A stretch of 64,000 nt of DNA. Origin: Motacilla alba alba (taxonomy: Eukaryota; Chordata; Aves; Passeriformes; Motacillidae). A program made the position numbers and the translations under genes. This document shows positions 33,118-43,632 of this stretch, one piece after another. The first letter of the stretch is position 1. Every line of letters starts with the position of its first letter. The notes beneath the pieces were generated by a model. It made no database searches. It had not been told where the DNA came from and saw only the letters and a program-made list of their open reading frames with translations. The stretch lies in contig NW_024037374.1 of the NCBI RefSeq assembly GCF_015832195.1, positions 1,302,001 to 1,366,000 on the forward strand. Reading direction: 5' to 3'.

Positions 33118-33752
33118 TGCTCGGATTGCCAGGGGTTGGATGAGGGAAATGGTGGGGAGGGGGTAGGGACGAAATCTGATTGATTGTCAGCCATGAAGGG
33201 TCTTGATTTTCATGTCTGTTCAGACTGCATGAGGAGGTGCTGGGTGTCCATATCAACTGGGGATTGCTGATATCAATGTAGAAACAGGAAAAAAACCCAA
33301 CTAAACGGGATAAAAATATTCTCTCTTCATTGTTTTCAATACAGCATATTCACTTTGAATACACTTCTGAAATCTGCCTAATTAAACACAGAAGAATTAA
33401 GCTTAAATTATTCCCAGAGGCTTTTCTTGTTCAAATGTTTTGAACAAATATTTATGAGCTTTTCTCACTCAATTCCTGAACTGAAGAGCTCAAGAAGGAA
33501 GAGGCCTCTGGAGGAGGAAAATTTATCAGCAACCACCAAGTGGCTGAGGATCCATCCCCATCAGAGCAGCAATGAATGGGCACAGCTTTGTGGCTGTCCT
33601 AGCTTTGGCATTGGCCCTGGACCTGGAGCAGGAGCAGCTCTGGAGGGCCCCAAGGCCGGGGCTCTTGTGCTGCCCTGGGCAGATGGGATGGCAGCAGGGG
33701 CTGCAGAGCTCTCAGCACCTCAGCCAGAGGGGAGCAGGGCAGCCAGAACACT
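33118..33752 (+). repeat. Left arm of far inverted repeat (partner at 59.5-60.5 kb)
   Basis: It matches 59450-60502 in inverted orientation, including GATTGTCAGCCATGAAGGGT, TGTTTTGAACAAAT and CTCTGGAGGGCCCCAAGGCC. The partner contains a later LTR insertion. The frame at 33427-33765 occurs on both arms but has no recognisable domain. Confidence 0.8.
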
Positions 33753-34308
33753 AATCACTTTTTAAAAAATATTTAAATTTTAATAGTAATATAATGGTTT
33801 TAAGGATAGTAATACAAATTAGATCAATAAAAATTTGGACAATCAGAGTTAGGACAATTAAGAACAATATAAAAGCAAAGAATTACTAATGTTCAGATAC
33901 TTTCCTCAAAAAAGCATGTCTGCTAACAAAGGAATAACCCTTAAAAGCAATTGCCTTTTGCATATTCATATATCTCATACATGATGCAAACATTCCTTTC
34001 AAACTAGGGATTTTTTCTGTTTATTGTCAACTTCTCCCTCTTCATCTTGTAAATCATGGTTTAGCTCCATGGAGTCTAAATGGAGGCAGAAGAAGCCTGG
34101 TTCTTTCCAATAAGGAGGCAATAATTCTTCCCGATAGGGAGGCAATAATTTTTGGGTCTTGTTGCTGTTATCTCTGTGCGGAGAATTTCTTTATCTTGTC
34201 CATTGCTTGAACTAGTTAGAAAAGTATCTACATTGCATAGTTTCCATTTTAATATTATGTTGTAGCGTAAAACTATATTTAACACACTACTTAAAAGGAT
34301 TAATACAG
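33753..34308. other. AT-rich unassigned sequence
   Basis: It is strongly AT-rich, with no open frame above 80 codons and a short direct duplication (AGGAGGCAATAATT and AGGGAGGCAATAATT, near 34111-34150). It may be old LTR sequence. Confidence 0.35.
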
Positions 34309-34961
34309 TGTCCTGGATTGCCAAGCAATATGCATTCTATTTGCCATCTGTATGGCAGTTGTCTTCTGTTAAGTGAGCAGTTTTCCTTATCTCTTCCACA
34401 ACCAATCCTCCCTCTGGGGAGACATCTGCAGATAACAGGCTATTGAGTGTCACTGCATGGCTGATAAGAACTAGAGCATCCCACTGGGAGATGCTCTGCC
34501 CAGAGGGAGGAGCCAAGCATTCCTACCTGGATATAATCTTGATTTCTGGAACACCAGCACGGCTTCTCCACTGGATTCCCAGAGGAGAACAGTTGCCTCT
34601 TCCACTGGATCTTCAGAGGAAGACTACACCCTTTCTACAGTATCCCTGCTCCAACAGAACCACACCTGACACTCCAGGAGGACTGCAGTCACAATTCCAA
34701 TTGGACTGCTACCAACACCCTGACCAACAGGGTGTCAGGTTGTATTCTGACCCTGTCAGTGTTGTTTTGATTTACTGCATTGTTTCTTTTTTAAAAATTT
34801 TCTTCCCTAATAAAGAACTGTTATTCCTATTCCTATATCTTTGCCTGAGAGCCCCCCTAATTTCAAAATTGTAATGATTTGGAGGGAGGGGGTTTATATT
34901 TTCCATTTCAGGGAAAGTTACTGCCTTCCTTAGCAGACACCTATCTTTTCAAGCCAAGACA
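34309..34961 (+). mobile_element. Solo LTR, family L1, copy 3
   Basis: It begins TGTCCTGGATTG and ends GCCAAGACA, and aligns throughout with 19788-20458. An AATAAAGAAC signal lies at about 34809. The flanks TACAG and GGGGG do not form a target duplication. Confidence 0.75.
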
Positions 34962-36299
34962 GGGGGCAAAGCTGGTCATGAGGAGGGAGAAATGAAGCCC
35001 CTGTGGGGCAGCGCTGCTCCCTGGTCACTTGGGATAGGGAGTGGCAACGGCATGGCTGTGCCTGGCTTGGTGCTTTCGTCCCCAGAGCTGTTCCTGCTTT
35101 CTTACCTGGTTCCCGGTAAAAATTGGAGACTGCCGATAGAAGGATTTAAATAAAAGAACAAAACTGCTATTTTTGCAGAGTTTGCATGCCAGTCCATTAT
35201 AGCAGCTCAGCTCTCAGCTGTCTGCCTGCTCCCTGTCAATCCAGCACTTTCAGCCTGGACCAGAGGCCCTCTGCAAAGAAACTGCTGGCTGCTTTATGTC
35301 TCCTGCTGCTCATTGACACAGCCAGAAATGCCAACTACTTTGGATCCCAAGTCTGTCAAAACAGGTGAACTTCGCCAAGACACAGAGTCATGGCCCCTGC
35401 ACAATGTCCCAGGAATCACCTGTGTTGCTGCTGTGGATTGTCACTGCTGAGGGTGAAATACTGTGGGAGCACATGCCCTGTCTCTAGACGCCATGGCTGA
35501 CCAAAGCATGGTGCTCTAAAATCTTGCATTTGCAGGTTTCTGGTGTCTCCAGCATTGCTTTCTAAGCAAAACAGGGAGAAGGCAAACTGTGTGTAGCTAA
35601 AGATACTGTAGAGTGTGCAACACTTGCTGAGGCCTCGGTCTTCGAGGTGAGATCAATTTGGAATGACTGATGTAGAATGAGTGCAACACAGGAAAGGGGA
35701 GCATATAAGAAAGGGAGTTAATTGTAGAATTGAACATCTTGGATTGTTTCTTTCCATTTTCATTTCACCTCTGGAAAGCTGTTCCAGTTTTCCAAGAACC
35801 TTCTCCACAGTGATGTCTGTTCTTCTCAAGAACCCTTCCTGGAGAATGAGGTTGAGCTCCTGTCCCAAGATGTGCCACCACCTGCAGCTTCTCTTGGCTT
35901 TTCACACTGTGCGTGCAGCAGGACTCTTGCAGCAAAGCAGGACAAAGGTTTGGAGAACTTGACAACTTGTGCTTTCTTTTCTTGGTGGACTGGAGAGTTG
36001 TGCCATGGGTAAGGTTTTCATTGTTGCTGTTCTAGGCTAAGAAAACAGGAGTGGGTACCAGGAATTGTTAGGGAATACAAGCCTGGCTGAATGCAGAGAA
36101 AGAATCTCCAGAGTCTGCAGACAGAAGTGGAGAGTTCTGGTTTTTATTTCTCCTGGTGGATTTTTTAATTTAATTCCATAATCTGGAGGCAATTTCTGTG
36201 CTGGCCTCTGTCAGTGTATTTATTTCAACAGTACCAGCAACAGGGCTATGTTTGAGCACTGTAAATGTGCCTGTGAGGCTTTAATTCCCTTTCCCCTAG
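34962..36299. other. Intergenic or intronic sequence upstream of the PA exon
   Basis: No confident exon is found. A frame at 35186-35368 contains a hydrophobic stretch (LLAALCLLLLID) followed by a donor-like AACAG|GTGAAC near 35364. It could be a signal-peptide exon, but nothing else supports it. Confidence 0.3.
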
Positions 36300-36520
36300 T
36301 GCCCAGGGGCTGGTGGGCATTCCAGTATCTGCTGATCTTTATGCCCGTGACAAAAATACTGACTTTGCTGTCATGAAGGCACCGTGGGTAGCACTAACTG
36401 AAAGAGGCACTTGTAGTTTTATGGATAAAATTCAGGTGGCAAGCAGAAGAGGGCCAAGAGCAGCCATGATCTCCAATTCCCAAGGCAAAGGCACCAGCAG
36501 CCTCCTGCTGTCAGCTGAGG
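36300..36520 (+). CDS. Isolated exon encoding part of a protease-associated (PA) domain
   Basis: This 221-base exon-like segment lies between a good acceptor (polypyrimidine tract ending TTTCCCCTAG, AG at 36298-36299) and an excellent donor (GAGG|GTGAGTAA at 36521). One frame is open from end to end. It reads GLVGIPVSADLYARDKNTDF, then APWVALTERGTCSF, then KIQVASRRGPRAAMISNSQG. This pattern (small hydrophobic start, D-x-NT, WVAL-x-ERG-x-CSF, K-x-x-A-x-RRG) resembles the luminal PA domain of PA-TM-RING E3 ubiquitin ligases such as the RNF128 group. The exon is phase-asymmetric (221 mod 3 = 2), so it needs neighbouring exons. No RING or transmembrane exon was found in the window, so the rest may lie in unseen introns, outside the window, or be lost. 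It could be a live exon or a relic. The exact family member is uncertain. Confidence 0.55.
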
Positions 36521-36599
36521 GTGAGTAAAACAGTGCTGAAAAGAGCGCTGGAACCTGATCCTTTCTTCCTCTGAGGGCTGGCTCAGGGTAGCACAGGCG

Positions 36600-37028
36600 G
36601 GCCCTGAGGAGTCAGGGCTGTGTGTGGGTGCTTGTTGCTCTACTCCAGATTTCAGCTGGAAAAAGCCCTTGGGAGCTGAGGCAGGAGCAGGTGGGAAGGG
36701 GCCGGCGCTGCTGCTGCTCCTGGCCGGGAGCCCCGGCTGGGCCGGGCCGGCGCCCACTGCACTGCGGCTGCTGCTGCTGCCAGAGCCGGGCGAGACTCGG
36801 GGACAGGGAATGGACACGGGGGGAGAGCAAAGGCCTGGGGGCTGCAGGGATGGTGGCGCTCGGGCCAGCGGCAGCACAGAGCTTGAGACCGAAATCAACT
36901 GAGAGGGAAACGCTGGGGAAAGGCTCCATTTCAGCCTTTCTTTTCTCCTTGCTGGGCAGGGACTGAAATTAAAGGAGAACAAGCAGGGCCTGACCCCTTC
37001 TCCTTTGGGAGGAGCCCCACGCCTGGGG
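36600..37028. other. GC-rich, CTG-rich segment
   Basis: A CpG-bearing segment contains CTGCTGCTG runs and a leucine-rich frame (36624-36902). It lies just after the PA exon. No splice pattern or domain supports a gene. Confidence 0.35.
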
Positions 37029-38330
37029 CTGTGAGGGGTTGTGAGGGGCTGTGAGGGGCTGTGGTATGCCAGGCACCTCATGGAACCAAGAGGCCATGGT
37101 GCCCCAGGAAGGTCTTGTGGAACCAAAGGGACCATGGTGACACTATGGAACCTCTGGTCCATTGTTACACAGCAGCCACAGCAGGGCTGCAGAACCCAGG
37201 AGATCATTGTGACACTGAACAACCTCATGGCATCAAGGCGACCGTGTTACGCTACTGAACCTCATGGAACCAAGGGCCCATTGTGACACTGCGGAACCAA
37301 GGAGACTGTTGTTGACAGTACGAAAGCTCGTGGAACCAAAGGTCCATTGTGACATTGTGGGGCCACATGGAACCATGGAGATCATTAAGACACTTCAGGA
37401 CCCCCTGTAACCAAGGGGCCATTGTGACACTGCAGGGCCTTGTGTAACCAAGGGGTCATTGTAGCACGGCAGGGCCTCATGGAATCAAGGGGATCGCAGT
37501 GACACTGTGGGGCTCCATAAGGGGCTGTGGGGATCCATGAGACCACAGGGCCATTCTGACTGTGGAACCAAGGATACCATTGTTACACTATGGGGCATCA
37601 TGGAACCAAGGAGGCCATTGCGAGCCAGTGGGGGAACCCGCTGAGGCTATTGTGACACTTCAAGGGCCATTGTGGAACTAGAGGGCCTCGTGGAACCAAT
37701 GAGACCATTGTGACCATGATGGCACAGCCTCATGGGACCAAGGGGCTGTTGTGACACTGTGGGGCACCATGGAACCAAGGTGCCATTGTGACACTGCAGA
37801 CCCAAAAGAGACCATTGTGACACCTGCAGGGCCTCATGGAACCAGTGAGAGCATTCTGACACTCTGAGTCCCCATGGAAACAAGGGATCATTGTGACACC
37901 ACAGGGCCTCATAGAACCAAGGCAACCACTGTGAACCTGCAAGGCCTCATGGAAACAAGGGGACAGTGTGACACTGTGGGTTTCCATGGAAGCAAGGGGC
38001 CAGTGTAACACATCCAGGCCTGGTGGAACCAAGGGGCCATTGTGATCCTGGGGAACCCAAGAGAACCAAGGGGCCATTCTGAGACTCTGCATCCGCATGG
38101 GACCAATGGGCCATTGCGGCGTTGCACAGCCCCATGGAAACAAGGAAACCATTTTGACACTGCAAGGTCTCATGGAAGCAAGGGGCCATTGTGCCACTGT
38201 GGAGCCAAGAAAACCATTGTTCTATCACTGGGCCTCATGGAAACAAAGATCTGTTGTGATCCTACAGGGCCTCATGGAACCAAGGGGCCATTGTGATGCT
38301 GCAGGGCCCCAAGGATCCAAGAACATGGAA
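37029..38330 (+). repeat. 38-bp minisatellite, array 1
   Basis: Tandem units of about 37-38 bases match GGCCATTGTGACACTGCAGG followed by GCCTCATGGAACCAAGG. Shortened units are frequent. The array passes directly into the 187-bp repeat through a conserved junction (AACATGGAACAGGTCTGG region). Confidence 0.85.
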
Positions 38331-39235
38331 CAGGTCTGGTTGGCTGGGCCTCCTGGGGGCTTCCGGACTGGTCCCACTGACCTTGGCATGTTGAGGGTCT
38401 CTTCTTATCAGGCTCTGAAACCCTGGAGTTCTGTGCTTTCCTTCCTGTGGGAAAGAACTGTCCTTCTCCAGGGATTCATGGCTGAAATTGGGATTCCTCC
38501 TCCAAATTGGATTCTATCCAAGGATTATTCCCCTATAAAACCTGCCAGGACAGACAGCTCTGGCTGGCCTTGGCCTCTTGGGGGCCACCTCTCATCTGCC
38601 TTCAAAGCACTGGGGGCCTCTGCTTTTTTTCCCATGAAAAAAACCATCTTTTAAGTCCAGGCATCCATGGCCAAAATTGAGAATCCACCTCCAAAATTCC
38701 TTCCATGCAAGGACAGCTTCCAGACAAAAGCTGCCAGGACTATCTCGGTTCCCTTGGTTTCCTGTGGGCCAGGTCTCATCTGCCTTTGAAATACTGGGCT
38801 CTGTACTTCCCTTCCTATGGAAAAGAAACTTCCTTCTTGTCCAGATGCCAATAGATAAAAGTGGGGTTTGGCCTCCCAACTTCTGTCTATCCAAGGATTC
38901 TTCCCTGACAACAGCTGTCAAGACAAGCAGGTCTGGCTGCCTTGCCTCCTTGGGGCCACCTCGAGTCAGCCTTTGAAACACTGGGGCTCTGTCCTTTTCT
39001 TCCTGTGGAGAAGAACTGTCATTCCAGTCCAGGAACCCATGGCTGAAATGGAATTCTACCTCCAAAACTCCCCATCTATCCAAAGGTTGCTTTCAGAGAA
39101 AAGCTGCAGGGACAGAGAGGTCTGGCTTGCCTTGGCCTCTGGTGACTGCTTCTCATGTGCCTTCAAAACCCTGAGGTTCTGTGGTTTCCTTTCTGTAGAA
39201 AAGAACTGTCTGTCTTCTCCAGAAACTCTTGACCT
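38331..39235 (+). repeat. 187-bp tandem repeat, array 1
   Basis: Four to five units have CATCTGCCTTCAAA-like landmarks at about 38406, 38589, 38772, 38959 and 39150, that is, 183-191 bases apart. Each contains CTTTCCTTCCTATGGAAAAG, a GGCTGAAATTGGGATTCC-like segment, ATATCCAAGGATT and CTGGCTGGCCTTGGCCTC. No coding function is apparent. Confidence 0.85.
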
Positions 39236-39239
39236 CAAG

Positions 39240-39380
39240 CACTTGACCACTTTAGGGACACAGGAGCTCTGGGCTCAGTGGGGTGGAGACCGAGGACAGC
39301 AAAGGAGAGCCCTGGGAAGGATTGAAGGGTGGGTTCAGAGGTGGTGGATCCTTTTGACATAGTAGAGAGCAGCCAGAGAA
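39240..39380 (+). repeat. Segment shared with 11.25 kb
   Basis: This is a direct copy of 11255-11390 (GGAGCTCTGGGCTCAGTGGG.TGGAG, then GGATCCTTTTGACATAGTAGA). Confidence 0.6.
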
Positions 39381-39679
39381 AGGGTCCTGCCCTTGGCATT
39401 GCACATCCCCACATGCCAGTGCCCATCCCGGGAAGAGCCGTGAGCAAGGAGGAGGATCTGCCTTGCCAGGGGCTGGGGCTCAGGCCTTGGGCCTTTGCAT
39501 TCCTGAAACACATCCTGGTTTGTTCAGCACCAGGGACACCTTTCCCTTGCTTGTCCCCAGCTGTCATCACAGTGTTCTGCTCTGGCTGGAGCCTGGGGAC
39601 ACTTTCTTAGTTGTCTCCCTGAGAGGGATCTCTTGAGAGTGCAAGAAACTTCAGTGTTTCAATGTAACTGAGTTCTTGA

Positions 39680-40130
39680 GGGATTTGTGACATCACTGAG
39701 GGAATTGTGACATCGCAGAGCCAACTGTGAAATCACAGAGTAGGGTGTGAGACCATAGAGCAGACTCTGCCATCATAGAGGGTGGCTCTGTGGCATCATA
39801 GAGTGGGTTGTGACATCACCAGGTGGCTGTGTAAGATCATAGAGCAGGCTGAGACATCAAAGAAGAGACAGTGACACCATAGGGTGACTTTGTGACATCA
39901 CCGACTCTTCTGTGACATCACAGAGCAGCTGTATCACATCACAGGGTGACATCTCATAGTTGGCTTTGTGACATCACGTGGGCTGTGTGACATCACAGAG
40001 ATGGCTGTGTGACATTACAGAAGGCTGTGTGACATCACAGGTGGTTGTTCGACATCACAGAGGATATGTGACATCATAAAAGGGCTGTGTGATATCACAA
40101 GGGCTGTATGAGGTCACTGGGGATGTCACT
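39680..40130 (+). repeat. TGACATCA minisatellite, array 2
   Basis: About twenty units of GTGACATCACAGAG(n) are spaced about 20-36 bases apart. They end at a poly-C run of about 20 (40140-40159) that precedes the conserved GC-rich spacer. Confidence 0.8.
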
Positions 40131-40379
40131 CTGCCCCAGCCCCCCCCCCCCCCCCCCAGTTCCCCCCAGGGAAGTCCAACGCTGCTCGTGCACAGTGGGG
40201 TCCCCTGTCCCCCTGGGTCCCCCTGCCCTCTGTGCCGCAGCCTCCCCCAGAGCATGTTCCACGAGATCAACCCCAGAGCCTGACACTGGGACGGCGGGGC
40301 TGGGGCCGTGGGGGGTGGGGCAGGGGGATAGGGACCCTCTGGCAGCGTCCCTGTGTCCCCCAGGGCCAGGGCCTGGGCC

Positions 40380-41575
40380 AGGGCTCCTTCACCCTATTAT
40401 GAACGAGGGCTTGAGAGCACTGAAAAAATCCTCAGCAAGGGATCAGCGAAAACCAGATTTAATATTCAGCAACACCACAGCAAAGTTCCTTGGCAAGAGT
40501 CACTCTGCTCCTGACTGGACACTTCAGGCACACCAAGGAAACAAAGCAAAACAAAACCAAGCAAAATCCAGGCAATCATATAGAGAAATGAACAGACTCC
40601 TGGTTCTCTGTATGTGTGGTAGGAAACAAAAGGACAGTCAGAGCAAGGATAAGAGGAATACTGCCCAAAAGCTTAACAGAGCTCAAACTTAACAGTACTT
40701 GACTTTGTACCTTAACCTATAGTGATACCTTAAATTTCACAGTTTAGCAAAAGAAGAGAGCTTAACAGTATTTAACCTAACTTATAATCTATGACTTTGA
40801 AATTTAATGAATAACACACAGAAGTAATTAACTCAGCTTATAACTTATATTAAACATAACAACTTAGCAAAAGAACAAATCCTAGAAGCATTTCACTTAG
40901 CTTTGACCTTGTGACTTGACCTTACCTAAAGGCCTGACAGTCTCAGCTATCCAAGGCACTCAAGCCCCTCAGAGAGCAGCATTTCTGCCCCATTTCCCCA
41001 GCACAGGCACTCCTGTGTGCACACAGACACCAAGAGTCAGTGCAAGGCACCTGTGAGAAATTCCCCTGAGGACAGGAAATGCTCACTGTGGATGCTTTGG
41101 CATCTCCCCAGCCAGGGAAGGGTTGAGCCTGGAGGAGTGGGGGGATCGGCCCAGGCTCTGTCGCTGTTCAGGGATCCCCGAGTGCAGCAAACGGGAGAGT
41201 TCCTGGCTGGGAGAGGCCCCACTCAGAGGGAGTCGCTGGCCCAGGAGAGCTCCAAGGGGCTCCTTTTGGAGCGCTGTTTGTAGGGCCCCAAGAGAGGGGC
41301 TTCAATCCCAGCAATGGCTCGTCCTGGCCACACTTGGCATCAACAGCTTTCTTTGGCAGTGTGAGAACAGGGATGTTGTGCCACCGAGGGAACAAAACCA
41401 GTTCCCAGGGCTGCTCCTACAGACACCAGGAGCTCCTTGGGCAGCAGCAGTTCCTGGGGCAGCCAGTGTTTGTGGTGAGCTGCAGAGGAGCTGAGCCCAG
41501 GGGCTGTTGGCCCAGGCCGAGGACCAAGGAGCATTTCTCAGCTGCCAGGGCGGCCTGAGAAGGGGAGGGGGGAAT
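40380..41575. repeat. Conserved 1.2-kb non-repetitive block of the palindrome arm
   Basis: 40680-40920 is rich in TTAACAGTA, TTAGCAAAAGAA and TATAACTTA motifs, and 40930-41570 is GC-rich. The inverted copy is at about 49870-51060. Short frames are shared but carry no known domain. It may be an old retroelement or a duplicated intergenic piece. Confidence 0.55.
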
Positions 41576-41584
41576 GCAGCAGCA

Positions 41585-41835
41585 CAGGGCCCATGGAACC
41601 AAGGGAGCATTGTGACACTGTGGGGCCCTGTGAGACCAAGGGACCATTGTGACACAGTGGGGCCTCATGGAATCATTGGGACCATTGTGACACTACGGGG
41701 ACTTATGAAACCTAGAGGTCACCATGACATTTTGGGGCCCCATTGAACCAAGGGTCCATTGTGACACTGCAGGTGGTCTTGTAATCAAGGCACCATTGTG
41801 ACACTTCAGGGCCCCTTAAAACCAAAGGAACACAG
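41585..41835 (+). repeat. 38-bp minisatellite, array 2
   Basis: Six to seven units of the GACACTG...CATGGAACCAAGG repeat are present, in the same polarity as at 37.0 kb, leading into the 187-bp repeat. Confidence 0.8.
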
Positions 41836-42230
41836 AAAAGGTCTGGCAAGTTTGGCCTCCCCTGGAATGCCTGACTGGTCCAGCTGACCTTGCCATGTTG
41901 AGGGTCTCTTCTCATCTGCTACTGAAACACTGGGGCTTCATGCTTTCCCTCCTATGGGAAAGAACTGTCCTGCTTCTCCAGGTGCCCATGGGTGAGATTG
42001 GGATTCCACCTCCAAAGTTCCTTAAATCGAAAGACTGCTCCCAGAAAAAATCTGCCATTGCTGACAAGTCTGACTGGCCTTGGCCTAGTGAGGCTCTAAC
42101 CTGCCTTCCAAACACTGGGGCTCCATGCTTCCCTTCCTATGGAAAAGAACTGTCCTTCTCAGCCAGGTGCCCATGGCCACAATTGGGGTTCCACCTCCAA
42201 CATTGCCTACTGTGAGAGATTAGAGCAGAT
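41836..42230 (+). repeat. 187-bp tandem repeat, array 2
   Basis: Two units are present, with the conserved GACCTTGCCATGTTGAGGGT start and two CTTCCTATGG-type blocks. The array ends in a segment (GAGCAGATTGTTGGCT) that recurs at 45225 and, inverted, at 48320. Confidence 0.8.
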
Positions 42231-42302
42231 TGTTGGCTCAAAACATTTCATGTGTGAGGGAGGAAGGGACAAGTCCAGCCTTGCCCTGCCCTGGAACCCC
42301 AG

Positions 42303-42793
42303 TGTTATGTTTGCCCAATTATCCAATCACAAATAAAAAATACCAAACAGAATTAAATGTAGCTGCAATTTTAATGAAGTAGTTTAGAATATATAACATT
42401 TATTACACTCAATTTTTTGACAATATAATTTGGTTAAAATTAGGAATAATCTGGTTCTGATAATAACGCATAAGTAAGAAAATTACCATGGGGTACAGAG
42501 TGCAAGGGCTTTGGGACCCCTGCCACCTCAGGTACAAGGTCATCAAGTTACAATTCCGCTTTTTATGCTGTGTGCCATCACCAGCTCCTCCCATTTTCGA
42601 TTTGTCACATTCGTATTTCCACCCTCATCATCCTCTTCATCCCGCATGTGCCACCATCCCTTTTAGGTGGTCGCAGCACTCTTTGGGGGTTGTCTGAGGA
42701 AGGCTTCTCCTCTTCCTCAGGTGTCCTTTATTTCACATTTGGATTACACATGCGCACCAAGCTGGTGCTGTATAGTATCAGCCAAAACTAACA
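42303..42793 (-). mobile_element. Probable LTR on the minus strand interrupting the palindrome arm
   Basis: On the plus strand it runs from TGTTATGTTTGCC to AAAACTAACA. On the minus strand a CATAAAAAG box (about 42561) and an AATAAATG signal (about 42400) are in LTR order. No target duplication was found, so the inner limit is uncertain. Confidence 0.5.
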
Positions 42794-43083
42794 TTATATG
42801 AGCCAATGCCATGTTCTAACATTAAAGCAATAAATCTCAGCACATTAACATGTTTCTGATTTCCACCCAAGTTTTCCCTCTCTTTCAGATAAATTTAGTA
42901 ATAGTTATCTCTTACTCCTTGTCCTGAACATCTGCAGGAGAAAGGGGGGGAGCGGACCCCTCCCCTCCCTTCTTCCTGGCATTTCCCTTTTTAACCATTT
43001 TATTATCTCCAAATAATAATTACTGTATCAATATTGATTACTGTTTCAATTTTTTCAGCACTAATCACACCTATTTATCACAA
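42794..43083. other. Unassigned sequence
   Basis: AT-rich sequence with a short G-run (GGGGGGGAGCGG near 42945). No gene or recognised element. Confidence 0.3.
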
Positions 43084-43293
43084 TTAGATACTAGGAAAAA
43101 GCTTCTACAGAAAAAGTGATAAAGTACTGGAATTGTCTGCCCTGGGAGGTGGGGGAATCACCATCCTTGGATGTGTTTACAAAAAGACTGGATATAGAAC
43201 TGAGTGCCATGGTCTAGTTGAGATGGTGTCAGGGCATGCGTTGTACTTGATGATCTTAAAAGTCTCTTCCAGCCTTGTGATTCTGTGATTCTG
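43084..43293 (+). mobile_element. CR1 LINE 3' end, plus strand
   Basis: It is a 5'-truncated CR1 with ACTAGGAAAAAGCTTCTACAG, CTGCCCTGGGAGGTGG, CTTGATGATCTTAAAAGTCT and the terminal GATTCTGTGATTCTG repeat. Confidence 0.85.
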
Positions 43294-43296
43294 TCC

Positions 43297-43632
43297 TTGT
43301 GTGACATCACAGACCAGGTTGTGACACCATACAGTAGGCTATGACATGGCTGGTTTACTATGTGACATCACAGAGCAGGCTGTGACATTCATTGGCTGGT
43401 TGTGTGACACCATAGAACAGGTTGTGATGTCACCAAGTGGGCTGTGACATCACAGAATGGCTGTTTGACATCACAGAACAGGCTGTGAGGCCACAGAGAA
43501 GACTCTGCCATCGTAGATAAGGGCTCTGTGCCATCACAGAGATGCTGTGTGATGTCACAGAGAAGGCTGAGACATGACAGAGTGGGTTGTGACATCACCG
43601 AGCTGCCTGTGAAATCACAGAGTGTGGGAGGA
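43297..43632 (+). repeat. TGACATCA minisatellite, array 3
   Basis: It starts directly after the CR1 tail with GTGTGACATCACAGA units and resembles arrays 1 and 2. Confidence 0.8.

Larger units (their letters stand above)
39381..42303 (+). repeat. Left arm of large palindrome (outer part)
   Basis: Read in reverse complement, this region matches about 48270-51999 in the same order: GGTCCTGCCCTTGGCATTGCA, the TGACATCA array, a C-rich spacer, a 1.2-kb non-repetitive block (about 40380-41570), the 38-bp array and the 187-bp units. The 1.2-kb block is very similar in both arms (for example the frame 41017-41283 versus minus 50159-50425), yet has no recognisable domain. The arm is broken at 42303 by an LTR and other insertions, then resumes at about 45165. 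Confidence 0.85.

Noticed and set aside
36624..36902. Leu-rich frame resembling a signal peptide after the PA exon
   Set aside because: It arises from CTGCTGCTG runs. It lies downstream of the PA exon, where a signal peptide would not be expected, and lacks splice support.
37029..38330. Possible CRISPR-like array of regular repeats
   Set aside because: The repeats are contiguous diverged tandem units without unique spacers, in a vertebrate genome.
40138..40160. Poly-C run as a possible functional i-motif
   Set aside because: A homopolymer of this length is prone to sequencing and assembly error, and the mirror position at about 51.29 kb lacks it.
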